A DNA stretch of 32,986 bases from Chloroflexota bacterium (GTDB lineage Bacteria > Chloroflexota > Limnocylindria > Limnocylindrales > CSP1-4): positions 1-32,986 of the forward strand of contig VBFG01000030.1 of the NCBI GenBank assembly GCA_005882635.1, given 5' to 3'. Below the pieces are notes generated by a model. It did no database searches and had not been told where the DNA came from. It saw only the letters and a program-made list of their open reading frames with translations. Both the position numbers and the translations under genes were made by a program. Below, one piece after another: positions 8,239 to 16,566 of the stretch; position 1 is the stretch's first letter; the number at the start of each line of letters is the position of its first letter.

Positions 8239-10392
8239 TCAGCTGTGCCCAGGGTCGGTGGAGTTGGTCCGGCTGACGCCCGCGTCGCCGTGGGCGAGGG
8301 TCGGATGGCCGCGCCGCGGCGCGGGCAGATGGCCTGGCTCCAGGGTCGGCTGAGGACCCCGGACTGATCCGTCGAGGACGCCCCGGGCGACGTCGACGAC
8401 GCGGTCGACCGAGAAGCCGAACCGCTCGAAGATCGTCCCGGCCGGGGCGGACGCGCCGTAGTGATCGAGGCCAACGATCGCGCCGTCCGGACCGACCCAG
8501 CGGTCCCAGCCGAGGGAGACGCCCGCCTCGACCGAGACGCGGGCGCCGACCGATGCCGGCAGCACGAAGTCGCGGTAGGCCTGGTCCTGGGCCTCGAACC
8601 TCTCCCAGCAGGGGAGCGACACGACGCGGGCGGCGATCCCATCGTCCTCCAGCGCCTCGGCGGCGCCGAACGCGAGCTGCAGCTCCGATCCGGTCCCGAT
8701 CAGGATCACCTGCGGCGCCTTGCCACCGTTCGCGTCGCGAAGGATGTAGCCGCCGCGTCGGAGGCCCTCGCGCGCCTTCTCGGCCGTGCCCGCGAGCGTC
8801 GGCAGCTTCTGCCGCGTCAGCGACAGCGCGACCGGCCCCGAGGGATCCTCGAGACGCCGTTCGATTGCCAGCGCCCATGCGGCGACCGCCTCGTTCGCGT
8901 CGCCCGGTCGGATGAACCACAGGTTCGGCATCGCCCGGAGCGCGGCGTAGTGCTCGATCGGCTGGTGGGTCGGCCCGTCCTCGCCGAGCCCGACCGAATC
9001 GTGCGTCCAGACGTAGATGACGTGGAGGCCAGTGAGGGACGCCAGCCGGACCGACCCGCGCATGTAGTCGCTGAACGTCAGGAACGTGCCGACGTACGGG
9101 ATGAACCCGTCGTGGTAGGCGATCCCGTTGGCGATGCCGCCCATCGCGTGCTCCCGGACGCCGAAGCGGAGGTTCCGGCCGGCGGCGTCATCCGCCTCGA
9201 AGCTGCCGGCGTCCTTGACGTCGGTCAGGTTCGATTCCGACAGGTCGGCTGCGCCGCCGAACAATGCCGGCAAGGCCTCGGCCAGCGTCTGGATCGTCTC
9301 GTTGCTCGCGTTGCGGGTCGCGATCTGGTCGCCGACGGTGTACGTCTTGAGGCCCTTGTCCCAGCCATCGGGCAGCCGCCGCTCGACGACCCGCCGGCGG
9401 AACTGCGCGGCGAGGGTCGGGAAGGCCGTCGCGTACTCGTCGAACGCACCCTCCCAGGCGGCGACGAGGTCTTCCCCGGCCGGGATCGCCCGGCGGAACA
9501 GGTCGCGCGCCTCGTCCGGGACGTAGAACGTCTTGTCGGGATCCCAGCCGTAGGCCTCTTTCACGAGGCGGACCTCGTCGGCGCCGAGCGGCTGGCCATG
9601 CGCCTTCTGGCTGTCCTGGCGATTCGGGCTGCCGAAGCCGATGTGCGTGTGGACCGCGATCAGGCTGGGCCGATCGTCGGCCCGCGCCTCCTCGATCGCC
9701 GCGGAGATCGCCTCGAGGTCGTTGCCGTCCTCGACGCGGGTCGCGTGCCAGCCATAGGCCTCGAAGCGGCCGAGGACGTCCTCGGACCAGGCCATCGATG
9801 TCGGGCCGTCGAGCTGGACGTGGTTGTCGTCATACAGGGTGATGAGCTTCCGGAGGCGGAGATGGCCGGCGAGGCTCGCGGCCTCCGATGCGATCCCTTC
9901 CTGGAGGTCGCCGTCCGAGCAGAGCATGTAGGTCCAGTGATCGACGATGTCGTGCTGGTTACGGTTGAACTCGGCGGCCAATCGGGCCTCGGCGATGGCC
10001 ATGCCGACGGCGTTCGCGAAGCCCTGGCCGAGCGGTCCGGTCGTGGCCTCGACGCCCGGCGTGAGCCCGTACTCGGGGTGGCCGGGTGTCTTCGAGCCCC
10101 ACTGGCGGAAGGACTGCAGGTCCTCGATCGAGACGCCATAACCGGTCAGGTGGAGGAGGGAGTAGAGGAGCATCGACGCATGGCCGGCCGACAGGACGAA
10201 CCGGTCGCGGTCGGGCCAGTCGGGGCGGCTCGGGGCGTGGCGGAGGAAGCGCGTCCAGAGGGTGTAGGCCATCGGCGCCGCGCCCATCGGGGCGCCCGGG
10301 TGACCGGAGCCCGCCTTCTGGACACCGTCGATCGAGAGGGTCCGGATGGTGTCGATCGCCAGCCGATCGAGGGTCTCTGTCGCAATCGTCAT
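8239..10392 (-). CDS. tkt: Transketolase
   Basis: Thiamine-diphosphate enzyme moving two-carbon units between pentose, tetrose, hexose and triose phosphates. The 717-residue protein shows SGHPGAPMG with His31, the TPP motif SDGDLQEG (159-166) ending at Asn190 in [21 protein letters not shown] (119-130), and a pyrimidine-domain stretch [15 protein letters not shown] Pro/Gly-rich tail of about 35 residues follows the normal C-terminus. I chose the ATG at 10392, where homology begins with a '[14 protein letters not shown]' helix; the frame continues upstream but is shadow of psuK. It is the first gene of the minus-strand operon. A TACACT box (10403-10408) ends ten bases before the start. Confidence 0.97.
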   Translation of the reverse strand: MTIATETLDRLAIDTIRTLSIDGVQKAGSGHPGAPMGAAPMAYTLWTRFLRHAPSRPDWPDRDRFVLSAGHASMLLYSLLHLTGYGVSIEDLQSFRQWGSKTPGHPEYGLTPGVEATTGPLGQGFANAVGMAIAEARLAAEFNRNQHDIVDHWTYMLCSDGDLQEGIASEAASLAGHLRLRKLITLYDDNHVQLDGPTSMAWSEDVLGRFEAYGWHATRVEDGNDLEAISAAIEEARADDRPSLIAVHTHIGFGSPNRQDSQKAHGQPLGADEVRLVKEAYGWDPDKTFYVPDEARDLFRRAIPAGEDLVAAWEGAFDEYATAFPTLAAQFRRRVVERRLPDGWDKGLKTYTVGDQIATRNASNETIQTLAEALPALFGGAADLSESNLTDVKDAGSFEADDAAGRNLRFGVREHAMGGIANGIAYHDGFIPYVGTFLTFSDYMRGSVRLASLTGLHVIYVWTHDSVGLGEDGPTHQPIEHYAALRAMPNLWFIRPGDANEAVAAWALAIERRLEDPSGPVALSLTRQKLPTLAGTAEKAREGLRRGGYILRDANGGKAPQVILIGTGSELQLAFGAAEALEDDGIAARVVSLPCWERFEAQDQAYRDFVLPASVGARVSVEAGVSLGWDRWVGPDGAIVGLDHYGASAPAGTIFERFGFSVDRVVDVARGVLDGSVRGPQPTLEPGHLPAPRRGHPTLAHGDAGVSRTNSTDPGHS

Positions 10393-10476
10393 CGTTCGCG
10401 ACAGTGTAGCGGCCGGGCCGTTGCGATCCCGTGCCGCGAGGCCGTCGCGAGGTGTCGCCCGGGTATCCTCGCCGCC
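10393..10476. promoter_or_regulatory. Divergent, nearly leaderless promoter pair for tkt and psuK
   Basis: On the plus strand TATCCT (10464-10469) ends seven bases before the psuK ATG, the spacing expected of a leaderless transcript. On the minus strand TACACT (10408-10403) ends ten bases before the tkt ATG, implying a leader of only a few bases. Neither start has a Shine-Dalgarno. No convincing -35 hexamer is visible for either, so the call rests on the -10 boxes and spacing alone. Confidence 0.45.
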
Positions 10477-11439
10477 ATGCCTCGACCCCGGGCGTTCACC
10501 CGTCGGCCTCGCCCGCGCGCTCCGCGCGCCCCACGGGTCGTGGTCGTCGGAGACCTCATGCTGGACGTCGTCCTCGCACCGGCGATGTCGCTCCAGGACG
10601 GCACGGACGTGCCCGGTCGGGTGTCCCTCCGGCAAGGTGGCTCGGCCGCGTCGACGGCTCGCTGGCTGGCTCGCCTGGGGGCTCGGTCGACGCTCGTCTG
10701 CGCTATCGGGCGCGATCCGGAAGGTCGGGCGCTCGTGCGCGCGATCGAAGCTGACGGGGTCCGTATCCGCGCGTCCCGCGTTGCCGGGGAGCGGACGGGC
10801 CGTGTCGGTGTCCTCGTCTCCCCCGGCGGCGAGCGGAGCTTCGTCACCGATCGAGGGGCTGCTGATTCGCTTCGCGCCGTGGACCTCCCTGCGTCGACGT
10901 TCGACGCGGACCTCGTCCACCTGCCCGTGTACACGTTGATCGGCGAGTCCCTCGCGGTCGCCGGCCGGCGGGCCATCGAACTTGGCCGCGAAGCCGGAGC
11001 GCTCGTGAGCCTGGACCTCGCCTCCGTCGGACCGCTCCTCTCCGGTGGTCGGGCGGCGGCGGTCCGGCTCGTCCGCGACGCCGCGCCGGACATCCTGTTC
11101 GCGACGGCGGGCGAGGCCGACGCGATCCTGGGAGGGCGCGATCCGAGCCGGCTCGCCGAGCTCGCGCCGCTCGTGGTCGTGAAGCGGGGTCGGGGCGGGG
11201 CGTCGGTGCTGACGCGCGAGGGTGGTCGCCGAGTCGTGTTCGACGTCGCGACGAGCCCGCTCGACGCGCCCGACACGACCGGGGCCGGCGATGCCTTCGA
11301 CGCCGGGTTCCTCATGAGCTGGCTGTCGGCCGACGCAGATGAGCGCGCGCGGCCGACGGCGCTCCGACGGGCGGTCCTCGCCGCGAACCGGGCGGCCTCA
11401 CGCCAGCTGGCGTTGCCCCGGAAGGAGCTGAGCCTGTGA
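10477..11439 (+). CDS. psuK: PfkB-family carbohydrate kinase, probable pseudouridine kinase
   Basis: PfkB kinases phosphorylate sugars or nucleosides. The 320-residue protein has the N-terminal [11 protein letters not shown] strand, the GG motif region [10 protein letters not shown], and the C-terminal PfkB signature [14 protein letters not shown] with the catalytic Asp. Its stop overlaps the psuG start as GTGA. That pairing, as in psuK-psuG operons, is the main reason to assign pseudouridine as substrate; sequence alone would also allow a ribokinase-like or adenosine kinase-like role. An Arg/Pro-rich leader of about 20 residues precedes the fold. The frame is open upstream through tkt antisense, but the ATG at 10477 follows a -10 box at leaderless spacing. 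Confidence 0.85.
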   Translation: MPRPRAFTRRPRPRAPRAPRVVVVGDLMLDVVLAPAMSLQDGTDVPGRVSLRQGGSAASTARWLARLGARSTLVCAIGRDPEGRALVRAIEADGVRIRASRVAGERTGRVGVLVSPGGERSFVTDRGAADSLRAVDLPASTFDADLVHLPVYTLIGESLAVAGRRAIELGREAGALVSLDLASVGPLLSGGRAAAVRLVRDAAPDILFATAGEADAILGGRDPSRLAELAPLVVVKRGRGGASVLTREGGRRVVFDVATSPLDAPDTTGAGDAFDAGFLMSWLSADADERARPTALRRAVLAANRAASRQLALPRKELSL

Positions 11440-12380
11440 TCGAGCGATGGCTCGTCGTTCGGCGTGAGGTCCGCGAGGCGCTGGCCGCGGACACGCCCGT
11501 CGTCGCGCTGGAGTCGACGCTGATCAGCCATGGCCTGCCGTATCCGGCGAACCTGGACGTGGCTCGCGCGGCCGAGGCGGCGGTTCGGAAGGGCGGTGCC
11601 GTGCCCGCGACCGTGGCGATCCACGACGGCCGGCTGATGGTCGGGTTGGACGACGGCGACCTCGAGGCGCTCGCGACCGCTCCCGAAGGCTCGGTGATGA
11701 AGGCCGCGCGACCGAGCCTCGCGGCGGCCGTGGCGCGGATCGGCTGGGCCGCGACGACGGTGTCGGCGACGATGATCGCGGCCCATGCCGCCGGCATCCG
11801 GGTCTTCGCCACCGGCGGGATCGGCGGCGTCCACCGCGGCGCGCTTGCTTCCGCCGCCGGTCGTCTACCGACGTTCGATATTTCGGCGGACCTCGAGGAG
11901 CTCGCCCGGACGCCGATGATCGTCGTCTGCGCCGGCCCGAAGGCGATCCTCGACGTCCCGGCCACCCTCGAGTACCTCGAGACGCACGGCGTTCCAGTGG
12001 TGACGATCGGCCAGGACCTGCTGCCGGGGTTCTACTCGCGATCGAGCGGGATCCGCTCGCCACTCAGCGCGCCGACGCTCGATCACGCGGCATGGATCGC
12101 CGGCGTGCAGCTGAGCCTGGGGTTGGGCGGCCTGCTCGTGTGCGTGCCCGTGCCAGAGCGCGAGGCACTCCCCGATGACGCGGCACGTGACGCCGTCGAG
12201 CGAGCGGTCCGCGACGCGGAAGACGCCGGCATCCACGGCCCGGCGCTCACGCCGTGGCTCCTCGCCAGGATCGCGGAGGCCACGAACGGGGCCTCGGTTC
12301 GGGCCAACACCGCGCTGATCGTGAACAACGCCCGGGTCGCCGGCCAGCTCGCGGTCGTCTTGGCCCGGTCGAGCGCGTAG
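11436..12380 (+). CDS. psuG: Pseudouridine-5'-phosphate glycosidase
   Basis: Reversibly splits pseudouridine 5'-phosphate into ribose 5-phosphate and uracil, cleaving the C-C glycosidic bond. The 314-residue length is standard. Family motifs are clear: ALESTLISHGLPYP near residues 24-37, GAVPATVAI, ATGGIGGVHRG, FDISADLEEL, and CAGPKAILDVPATLEYLET followed by GVPVV. The GTG start at 11436 overlaps the psuK stop, so the two are translationally coupled. The ribose 5-phosphate product is the substrate of RpiB and Tkt encoded by the divergent operon. Confidence 0.96.
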   Translation: MIERWLVVRREVREALAADTPVVALESTLISHGLPYPANLDVARAAEAAVRKGGAVPATVAIHDGRLMVGLDDGDLEALATAPEGSVMKAARPSLAAAVARIGWAATTVSATMIAAHAAGIRVFATGGIGGVHRGALASAAGRLPTFDISADLEELARTPMIVVCAGPKAILDVPATLEYLETHGVPVVTIGQDLLPGFYSRSSGIRSPLSAPTLDHAAWIAGVQLSLGLGGLLVCVPVPEREALPDDAARDAVERAVRDAEDAGIHGPALTPWLLARIAEATNGASVRANTALIVNNARVAGQLAVVLARSSA

Positions 12381-12402
12381 CCCCAGCGCCGGAGGCTCGG
12401 AA

Positions 12403-12427
12403 CCTGTCAAGCGAATCTCACGCGGTC
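12403..12427 (-). repeat. Repeat copy A (inverted)
   Basis: Read on the minus strand this 25-bp unit is GACCGCGTGAG, two bases, TCG, one base, TTGACAGG. It matches copy B (12496-12520) at 22 of 25 positions in opposite orientation, giving a 25-bp inverted repeat with a 68-bp spacer. It begins 22 bp after the psuG stop, so it could also end psuG transcripts as a large hairpin. Confidence 0.6.
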
Positions 12428-12495
12428 ATTCGCCTGGACGGTGCGCGGCTGCCGAGCCGGTTCACGCACGGACCCGCCCGACACTTCTGCGATGC

Positions 12496-12520
12496 GACCG
12501 CGTGAGGATCGATTGACAGG
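12496..12520 (+). repeat. Repeat copy B
   Basis: Plus-strand unit: GACCGCGTGAGGATCG followed by ATTGACAGG. It is the inverted partner of copy A, and its first 16 bases recur 40 bp downstream in copy C with one change. TTGACA inside it equals the -35 consensus, but no -10 follows at 16-18 bp. Confidence 0.6.
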
Positions 12521-12535
12521 AATCTCCCGCCGAAC

Positions 12536-12560
12536 GACCGCCTGAGGATCGCCTGTCAAG
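12536..12560 (+). repeat. Repeat copy C, with the second half inverted
   Basis: GACCGCCTGAGGATCG matches copy B at 15 of 16 bases. The following CCTGTCAA is the reverse complement of the TTGACAGG that ends copies A and B. The unit therefore seems to be made of two modules that can flip relative to one another. Confidence 0.55.
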
Positions 12561-12620
12561 ATCATGCGTCCGCGGTGCACCGCGGCGCCAGGGCCCGAGC
12601 CCCGCCTGATCGTCGCCGCC

Positions 12621-12649
12621 TTGCTGGCCTGCGGGGCGGTGGCTACACT
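12621..12649 (+). promoter_or_regulatory. Sigma-70-type promoter for the 12745 gene
   Basis: TTGCTG (12621-12626), a 17-bp spacer, then TACACT (12644-12649). Expected transcription start is near 12656, giving a leader of about 90 nt that ends in a GAGGAGG ribosome-binding site upstream of the ATG at 12745. The same TACACT box occurs upstream of tkt. Confidence 0.6.
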
Positions 12650-12744
12650 CGCCGCAGTCGCGATCTTCCGAGCGAGCGATCGCCGCGCGAAGGATCGCGG
12701 CCTGGTCGACCGGACCACCGGCTCCTGACGCACGAGGAGGCCCG

Positions 12745-13266
12745 ATGCGCATCTACGAGGGCAGTCCGCGCCAGGACTTCGAGGAGGTGTTCCGCTCCAT
12801 CGGAGCCTTCATCGACCAGCGCGGCATGCGCGAGATCCTCCTCGTCGAGGCGCCGGACGGGTTCATCGTCCAGGGCATCGTGACCGCCGGGGCCGCCGGC
12901 GGGACCTGGTCCGAGTCGATGGGGCACCAGGCCAAGGAGACCCTCACCTTCCTCGACGACGACATCGCCCGGTTCATGGAAGAGTCGGTTGCCCGGCGCG
13001 GCAAGCCCGGACCGGAGCCGCAACGCGACGCAGGGTTCTACGAGACGGCGCTGCGCGTGCTCGGGCGGTACATGGACGAGCAGAAGCCGCGAGACGTCTT
13101 CTTCTTCGAGCAGGACGGCGCGTTCGTCGTCCGGCTGTTCATGGGCGGCCAGCAGGGCGGCAACCACGTCCTTGCCGAATTCACCCGCGACGACATCGCC
13201 GAGCTGGTCGCCCGAGGGCCCGGCCTCCGGATCCCGACGCCCACGCCGAAGCCCGCGACGGCCTGA
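12745..13266 (+). CDS. Hypothetical protein with an internally duplicated domain
   Basis: I do not recognise a named family. The 173-residue, soluble, acidic protein has two similar halves. Residues 12-43 (IDQRGMREILLVEAPDGFIV) align without gaps to 99-130 (MDEQKPRDVFFFEQDGAFVV). The segment FLDDDIARFM (69-78) aligns to FTRDDIAELV (146-155). Each unit reads as helix, beta hairpin, helix. A Pro-rich tail ends the protein. The start is well supported by GAGGAGG and an upstream promoter. A 9-bp stem-loop encloses the stop codon. It probably shares a transcript with the 50-residue membrane peptide that follows. Function unknown. Confidence 0.8.
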   Translation: MRIYEGSPRQDFEEVFRSIGAFIDQRGMREILLVEAPDGFIVQGIVTAGAAGGTWSESMGHQAKETLTFLDDDIARFMEESVARRGKPGPEPQRDAGFYETALRVLGRYMDEQKPRDVFFFEQDGAFVVRLFMGGQQGGNHVLAEFTRDDIAELVARGPGLRIPTPTPKPATA

Positions 13267-13276
13267 CGGCCGTCGC
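13255..13276 (+). terminator. Stem-loop enclosing the stop codon of the 12745 gene
   Basis: A perfect 9-bp stem, GCGACGGCC with GGCCGTCGC, has a TGAC loop holding the TGA stop codon. There is no following T tract. It may be a weak terminator or a stabilising intercistronic hairpin between this gene and the small membrane gene at 13328. Confidence 0.45.
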
Positions 13277-13327
13277 TCACCACCCGCCCACATCCGTTCA
13301 CGCCCAACACCGCACGGAGGTTCGACC

Positions 13328-13480
13328 ATGAAGGCGCTCAAGACCGTCGCCGTCGCACTCGGCATCACCCTCGCCGCGCTGATCGTCATCCCGCTCATCG
13401 TCCTGGCCGGGCTGTTCGTCTGGCTGAAGGTCACCGAGGAGGATGACGACCTGCTCGACATCGATCGCGAAGGCGTCTAG
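13328..13480 (+). CDS. Small single-pass membrane protein
   Basis: A 50-residue protein of unknown function. A Lys-containing N-terminus (MKALKT) is followed by one long hydrophobic helix at about residues 7-34 and a strongly acidic cytosolic or extracytosolic tail (TEEDDDLLDIDREG). GGAGG lies eight bases upstream of the ATG at 13328, which supports real translation. It follows the duplicated-domain gene by 61 bp and precedes the EamA transporter by 24 bp. No family was recognised. The acidic tail could be a protein-binding or regulatory segment, but this is speculation. Confidence 0.7.
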   Translation: MKALKTVAVALGITLAALIVIPLIVLAGLFVWLKVTEEDDDLLDIDREGV

Positions 13481-13504
13481 GACAGCCTCGATCGCGAGTG
13501 ATGG

Positions 13505-14476
13505 TTGCCCGCTGAGGCTGCTACCCCAACGAACCTGACGCCCGTCGCGCGAGCGGCGGGCGTCGACATTTCTCCCGCGGAGCGGCGACTCGCCGAGATC
13601 GGCGTCCTCGTCGTCATGGTCCTGTGGGCGGCGAACTTCATCGTCGTCAAGTCGGCCGTGGCGGTCCTCCCGCCGGTCGGGTTCACGTTCCTGCGGTTCT
13701 GCATCGCGTCGGCGACGCTGCTGCTGCTCCTTCGCTGGCGCGAAGGCTCGATCGCCCTGCCGCCGCGCGACTTCCTGGCGATCTGCGGGCTCGGCGCGAT
13801 CGGCTTCGGCCTGTACCAGATCCTGTGGACGACCGGCCTGACGACCGTTCCGGCGGGCGACTCCGCGCTGCTGATCGCGTCGACACCGGTGCTGGTCTCG
13901 ATCCTCGCCGTCGCCGCCGGATCCGACGTCCTGACAGCGGCGAAGCTCATCGGCGGACTCGTCTCGTTCCTCGGCGTCGCGCTCGTCATCGCGTCCGGGC
14001 CGGGCCTGACGCTCGGCGGGTCGTTCGTCGGCGAGGCCATCACGTTGATCGGGGCCGGCTGCTGGTCGTTCTACATGGCGTTTGGAGCGCCGTACCTCCG
14101 TCGCTACTCGCCGCTGCGGACGACCGCCTGGGCGACGGTCGCGGGAACGGTCGTCCTGGCACCCATCGCCGTCGGCCAGCTGGCCTTGTCGACCTCGGCG
14201 CCGCTCACGCCGAGCGTGCTCGGAGCCGTTCTCTACTCGGGGTTCCTCGCGGCGGGCGTTTCGAATGTCGTCGTCCAGAACGGCATCCGCGTCGTGGGTC
14301 CGACCCGCACCGCCGCGTACCAGTTCCTCGTCCCGGCGCTGGCCGTCCTCCTGGCCGCGCTCTTCCTCGCCGAGCCGATCCGCCTCGGTCAGGTCGTCGG
14401 TGGCCTGATCATCGTCGGCGGCGTCCTCGCCACCCGCGGCGGCGTGCCGTTCCGGATCGTGCGCGTCGTGCGCTGA
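13505..14476 (+). CDS. EamA/DMT-family transporter
   Basis: Drug/metabolite transporter superfamily protein, probably exporting a small metabolite across the inner membrane. The 323 residues contain about ten hydrophobic helices in two EamA repeats; the first starts with VVMVLWAANFIVVKSA, the second near SFVGEAITLIGAGCWSFYMAF, and the conserved ending AYQFLVPALAVLLAALFLAEPI is typical. The likely start is the TTG at 13505, since an ATG four bases earlier is out of frame and terminates at once. A hydrophilic leader of about 27 residues precedes the first helix. Substrate cannot be inferred. Confidence 0.88.
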   Translation: MPAEAATPTNLTPVARAAGVDISPAERRLAEIGVLVVMVLWAANFIVVKSAVAVLPPVGFTFLRFCIASATLLLLLRWREGSIALPPRDFLAICGLGAIGFGLYQILWTTGLTTVPAGDSALLIASTPVLVSILAVAAGSDVLTAAKLIGGLVSFLGVALVIASGPGLTLGGSFVGEAITLIGAGCWSFYMAFGAPYLRRYSPLRTTAWATVAGTVVLAPIAVGQLALSTSAPLTPSVLGAVLYSGFLAAGVSNVVVQNGIRVVGPTRTAAYQFLVPALAVLLAALFLAEPIRLGQVVGGLIIVGGVLATRGGVPFRIVRVVR

Positions 14477-14480
14477 GGCC

Positions 14481-15332
14481 ATGGGACTGCGACGCATCCG
14501 GGCCGCCGGCCTCGCCTTCGTTGCCGTGGTCGTGGTTGCATGCGGCTCGCCGGCTGGATCGCCGTCCGCGAACACGATCGAGGGTCGGTCCGACGTGGGC
14601 GGTCACGAGCTCTGGATCTCCTGCACGGGCAGCGGCTCCCCGACCGTCGTCTTCGATGCCGGCCTCGGAAACGGCGCCGCGGCGTGGTCCCTGGTCCGTC
14701 CGGCGGTCGCCGAGACGACCCGTGCGTGCGCCTACGACCGGGCCGGGATCGGCCAGAGTCCGCCACGCTCGGATCGTCATGCCGTCAGCGTGGGCGTGAT
14801 GGCCGACGAGCTCATCCGGCTCCTGGATGCCGCCCGGATCGAGGGTCCGGTCGTCCTCGTCGGCCATTCCTACGGCGGGATGATCGTGCGCCTGGTGGCC
14901 GGTCGGCACCCGGACCTCGTCGTCGGGCTCGTCCTCGTCGACGCCGCATCCGAGCACGAGCTGGAGGGGGAATGGCTCGCCAAGGACGTGGACTGGGTCG
15001 ACGGCTCGACCCTGATCGATCGCCCCACGAGCGGCGTCGAGCTCGCCGCCGTCGACGACCTGGGAGACATCCCGCTCGTGGTCCTCAGCCAGGGCCAGAC
15101 GTCCGGTCAATTCGCGGTCGAGTGGTCGCGGTTCCAGGCGGAGCTGGCGACGCTGTCGTCGAACTCCGTTCACGTGGTCGCGCGCGCCAGTGGCCATTCG
15201 ATCCAGCACGACGCGCCGGATCTCGTGACGGCGGCGATCGCGGCGGTCGTCCATTCGGCCCGCGAGGGGACCCCGTTACCCAGCTGCGGCCAGGTCTTCA
15301 CGTCCGCCGGAGCGCAATGCCGCAGCCGCTGA
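14481..15332 (+). CDS. Alpha/beta-hydrolase lipoprotein
   Basis: A predicted membrane-anchored, extracytoplasmic hydrolase of 283 residues. The N-terminus is a signal peptide with lipobox VVAC and lipidated Cys21. The fold shows the oxyanion-side VFDAGLGNGAAAW, AYDRAGIGQS, the nucleophile elbow GHSYGG with Ser129, LVLVDAAS at 151-158, and a C-terminal ASGHSIQ supplying the catalytic His. This pattern fits esterases, lipases or related enzymes; the substrate is unknown. It starts four bases after the EamA stop on the same strand, so co-transcription is likely. Two Cys near the C-terminus (SCGQVF and AQCRS) may form a disulfide. Confidence 0.87.
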   Translation: MGLRRIRAAGLAFVAVVVVACGSPAGSPSANTIEGRSDVGGHELWISCTGSGSPTVVFDAGLGNGAAAWSLVRPAVAETTRACAYDRAGIGQSPPRSDRHAVSVGVMADELIRLLDAARIEGPVVLVGHSYGGMIVRLVAGRHPDLVVGLVLVDAASEHELEGEWLAKDVDWVDGSTLIDRPTSGVELAAVDDLGDIPLVVLSQGQTSGQFAVEWSRFQAELATLSSNSVHVVARASGHSIQHDAPDLVTAAIAAVVHSAREGTPLPSCGQVFTSAGAQCRSR

Positions 15333-15410
15333 AGCACTTCGATGCGCACGCCGCTTCATGACGACGTCGTTGAAATTCCACCCAGCTGACCTCGAGAAGC
15401 GTTTCCGACG

Positions 15411-16430
15411 CTAGCGACTGATGTCTCGCCCCGCCGCCAGGAGCACCTGCAACGCCCGCAGCGACAGCATCCGGGCCTCGCCGTCCGCGCCCCAGTCGAC
15501 CAACTCCGTGGAAGCCCCTCCGCGAACACCCGGCTGGCTCCACCAGCGACCGTCCGGTTGCCACGTGTCGTCGGGGCACCGCTTCGCTTCGAGAGCATCG
15601 ACGGCGCCTCTGGCCGCCGGATCACCGATCCGGCCCGCATCGGCGAGCGCGAGCAGGCCGGGCAGCAGCCCATAGTGCCAATACGCCGGCCAACGGAGCC
15701 AAGCGACCCGCGGGTTCATCACCTCGCCTGTCCGCTCGGACCGGATCACGCGGTGACGGAGGATGAAGCCGGCGCCCCGAGCGACGGCCTCGTCGATCGC
15801 CGCACGGAGCTGGTCGTCGACCGCGAATTGGCGATAGGCAGCCAGGCCGCGGATGGGCGCCCACGTCTCGTTCGCCGACGAGTGATGCGCCTCCGGCCGA
15901 CGGTCGCAGTTCCATCCGCCGTCGGGCCACTGCCAGTCGACCAGCCGCGTGGCAAGCGTTGCGATCCGCTCGTCATCGCCGAAGCCGAGGCGGCTCATTG
16001 CCAACAGCGCGTTGCCCTCCATCGAGGCACACATCCGAACGCGGCCGTCGATCGCCTTCGCTGCTCGCGAGCGACCCGGCGACAGCAACCATGCGAGCGT
16101 GTCGTCCACGGCCTCCGCGAGGGCAGTCGCCGCGCCCGGGATCTCGCGGCCGATGTCGAGCTCCGCAAGCGCCACCACCCGCCAGTGAGCGCCGCGCCAT
16201 TTCGAATAAGGGTGAACGCGGGTCCGTCCTCCGCGGGCCTCCCGCCAGGCGCCGCCGAGGAGCGGTGCGACCCACGGATCGCCGGTGAGCGTTCGCTCCA
16301 GCCGACGGATGGTCGTGGTGCCCGCGGGCGGTCGAACCAGCGTCTTCAGGGCCAGCCGTTGAACCGGCGGGCATGCCGGATCGAGCAACCAGTCGATCGT
16401 CGTGTCGACGGCTGGGGTTGCAGCACGCAT
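15411..16430 (-). CDS. Alpha-alpha-toroid (prenyltransferase/squalene-oxidase repeat-like) protein
   Basis: A 339-residue, Trp-rich, all-helical protein resembling the terpenoid-cyclase/prenyltransferase toroid fold. A QW-like motif, WQWPDGGWNCDRRPEAHHSS, is centred in the protein, with related segments LLSPGRSRAAKAIDGRVRMCASMEGNALLA and CPDDTWQPDGRWW. It lacks the DXDD acid motif of squalene-hopene cyclases, so cyclase activity is doubtful. Similar stand-alone proteins are generally annotated as hypothetical or squalene cyclase-like. I chose the ATG at 16430 because GAGAGGAGAA lies eight bases upstream; a start at 16499 would run through the palindrome at 16481-16497. It is divergent from pyrG. 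Confidence 0.72.
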   Translation of the reverse strand: MRAATPAVDTTIDWLLDPACPPVQRLALKTLVRPPAGTTTIRRLERTLTGDPWVAPLLGGAWREARGGRTRVHPYSKWRGAHWRVVALAELDIGREIPGAATALAEAVDDTLAWLLSPGRSRAAKAIDGRVRMCASMEGNALLAMSRLGFGDDERIATLATRLVDWQWPDGGWNCDRRPEAHHSSANETWAPIRGLAAYRQFAVDDQLRAAIDEAVARGAGFILRHRVIRSERTGEVMNPRVAWLRWPAYWHYGLLPGLLALADAGRIGDPAARGAVDALEAKRCPDDTWQPDGRWWSQPGVRGGASTELVDWGADGEARMLSLRALQVLLAAGRDISR

Positions 16431-16480
16431 GACCGGATTCTCCTCTCGGAATCGAGAGTCGTCCTGACCCGCCCGCGCGC

Positions 16481-16497
16481 GAGTCGCGACGCGACTC
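16481..16497. promoter_or_regulatory. 17-bp palindromic site, copy 1
   Basis: GAGTCGCG, one base, CGCGACTC: a perfect 8-bp inverted repeat. It is identical to copy 2 at 14 of 17 positions, with all three differences at adjacent central positions. It is centred 59 bp upstream of the toroid gene start, in a typical operator position. Confidence 0.6.
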
Positions 16498-16566
16498 AAT
16501 TCGCGTTACCGCACGCTCGTCCAGGGCTGAATCGCGACGTAGGCGAGCGCGCAGACCCGGGATTCT

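Larger units (their letters stand above)
12381..12744. other. Non-coding gap between psuG and the 12745 gene
   Basis: A 364-bp stretch without a supported gene. It holds the three repeat copies at 12403-12560, a perfect 14-bp palindrome CGCGGTGCACCGCG (12571-12584), a TTGCTG-N17-TACACT promoter (12621-12649) and about 90 bp of presumed leader. Short open frames crossing it lack ribosome-binding sites and conserved-looking sequence. Confidence 0.6.

Noticed and set aside
8461-10476. psuK as a 992-residue protein starting at 8461
   Set aside because: The extra N-terminal part is antisense to tkt, rich in Arg, Asp and Val as expected of a GC-rich shadow, and has no domain.
12405-12559. TTGACA hexamers at 12405-12410, 12513-12518 and 12554-12559 as -35 boxes
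   Set aside because: No -10-like hexamer lies 16-18 bp downstream in the matching orientation for any of them.
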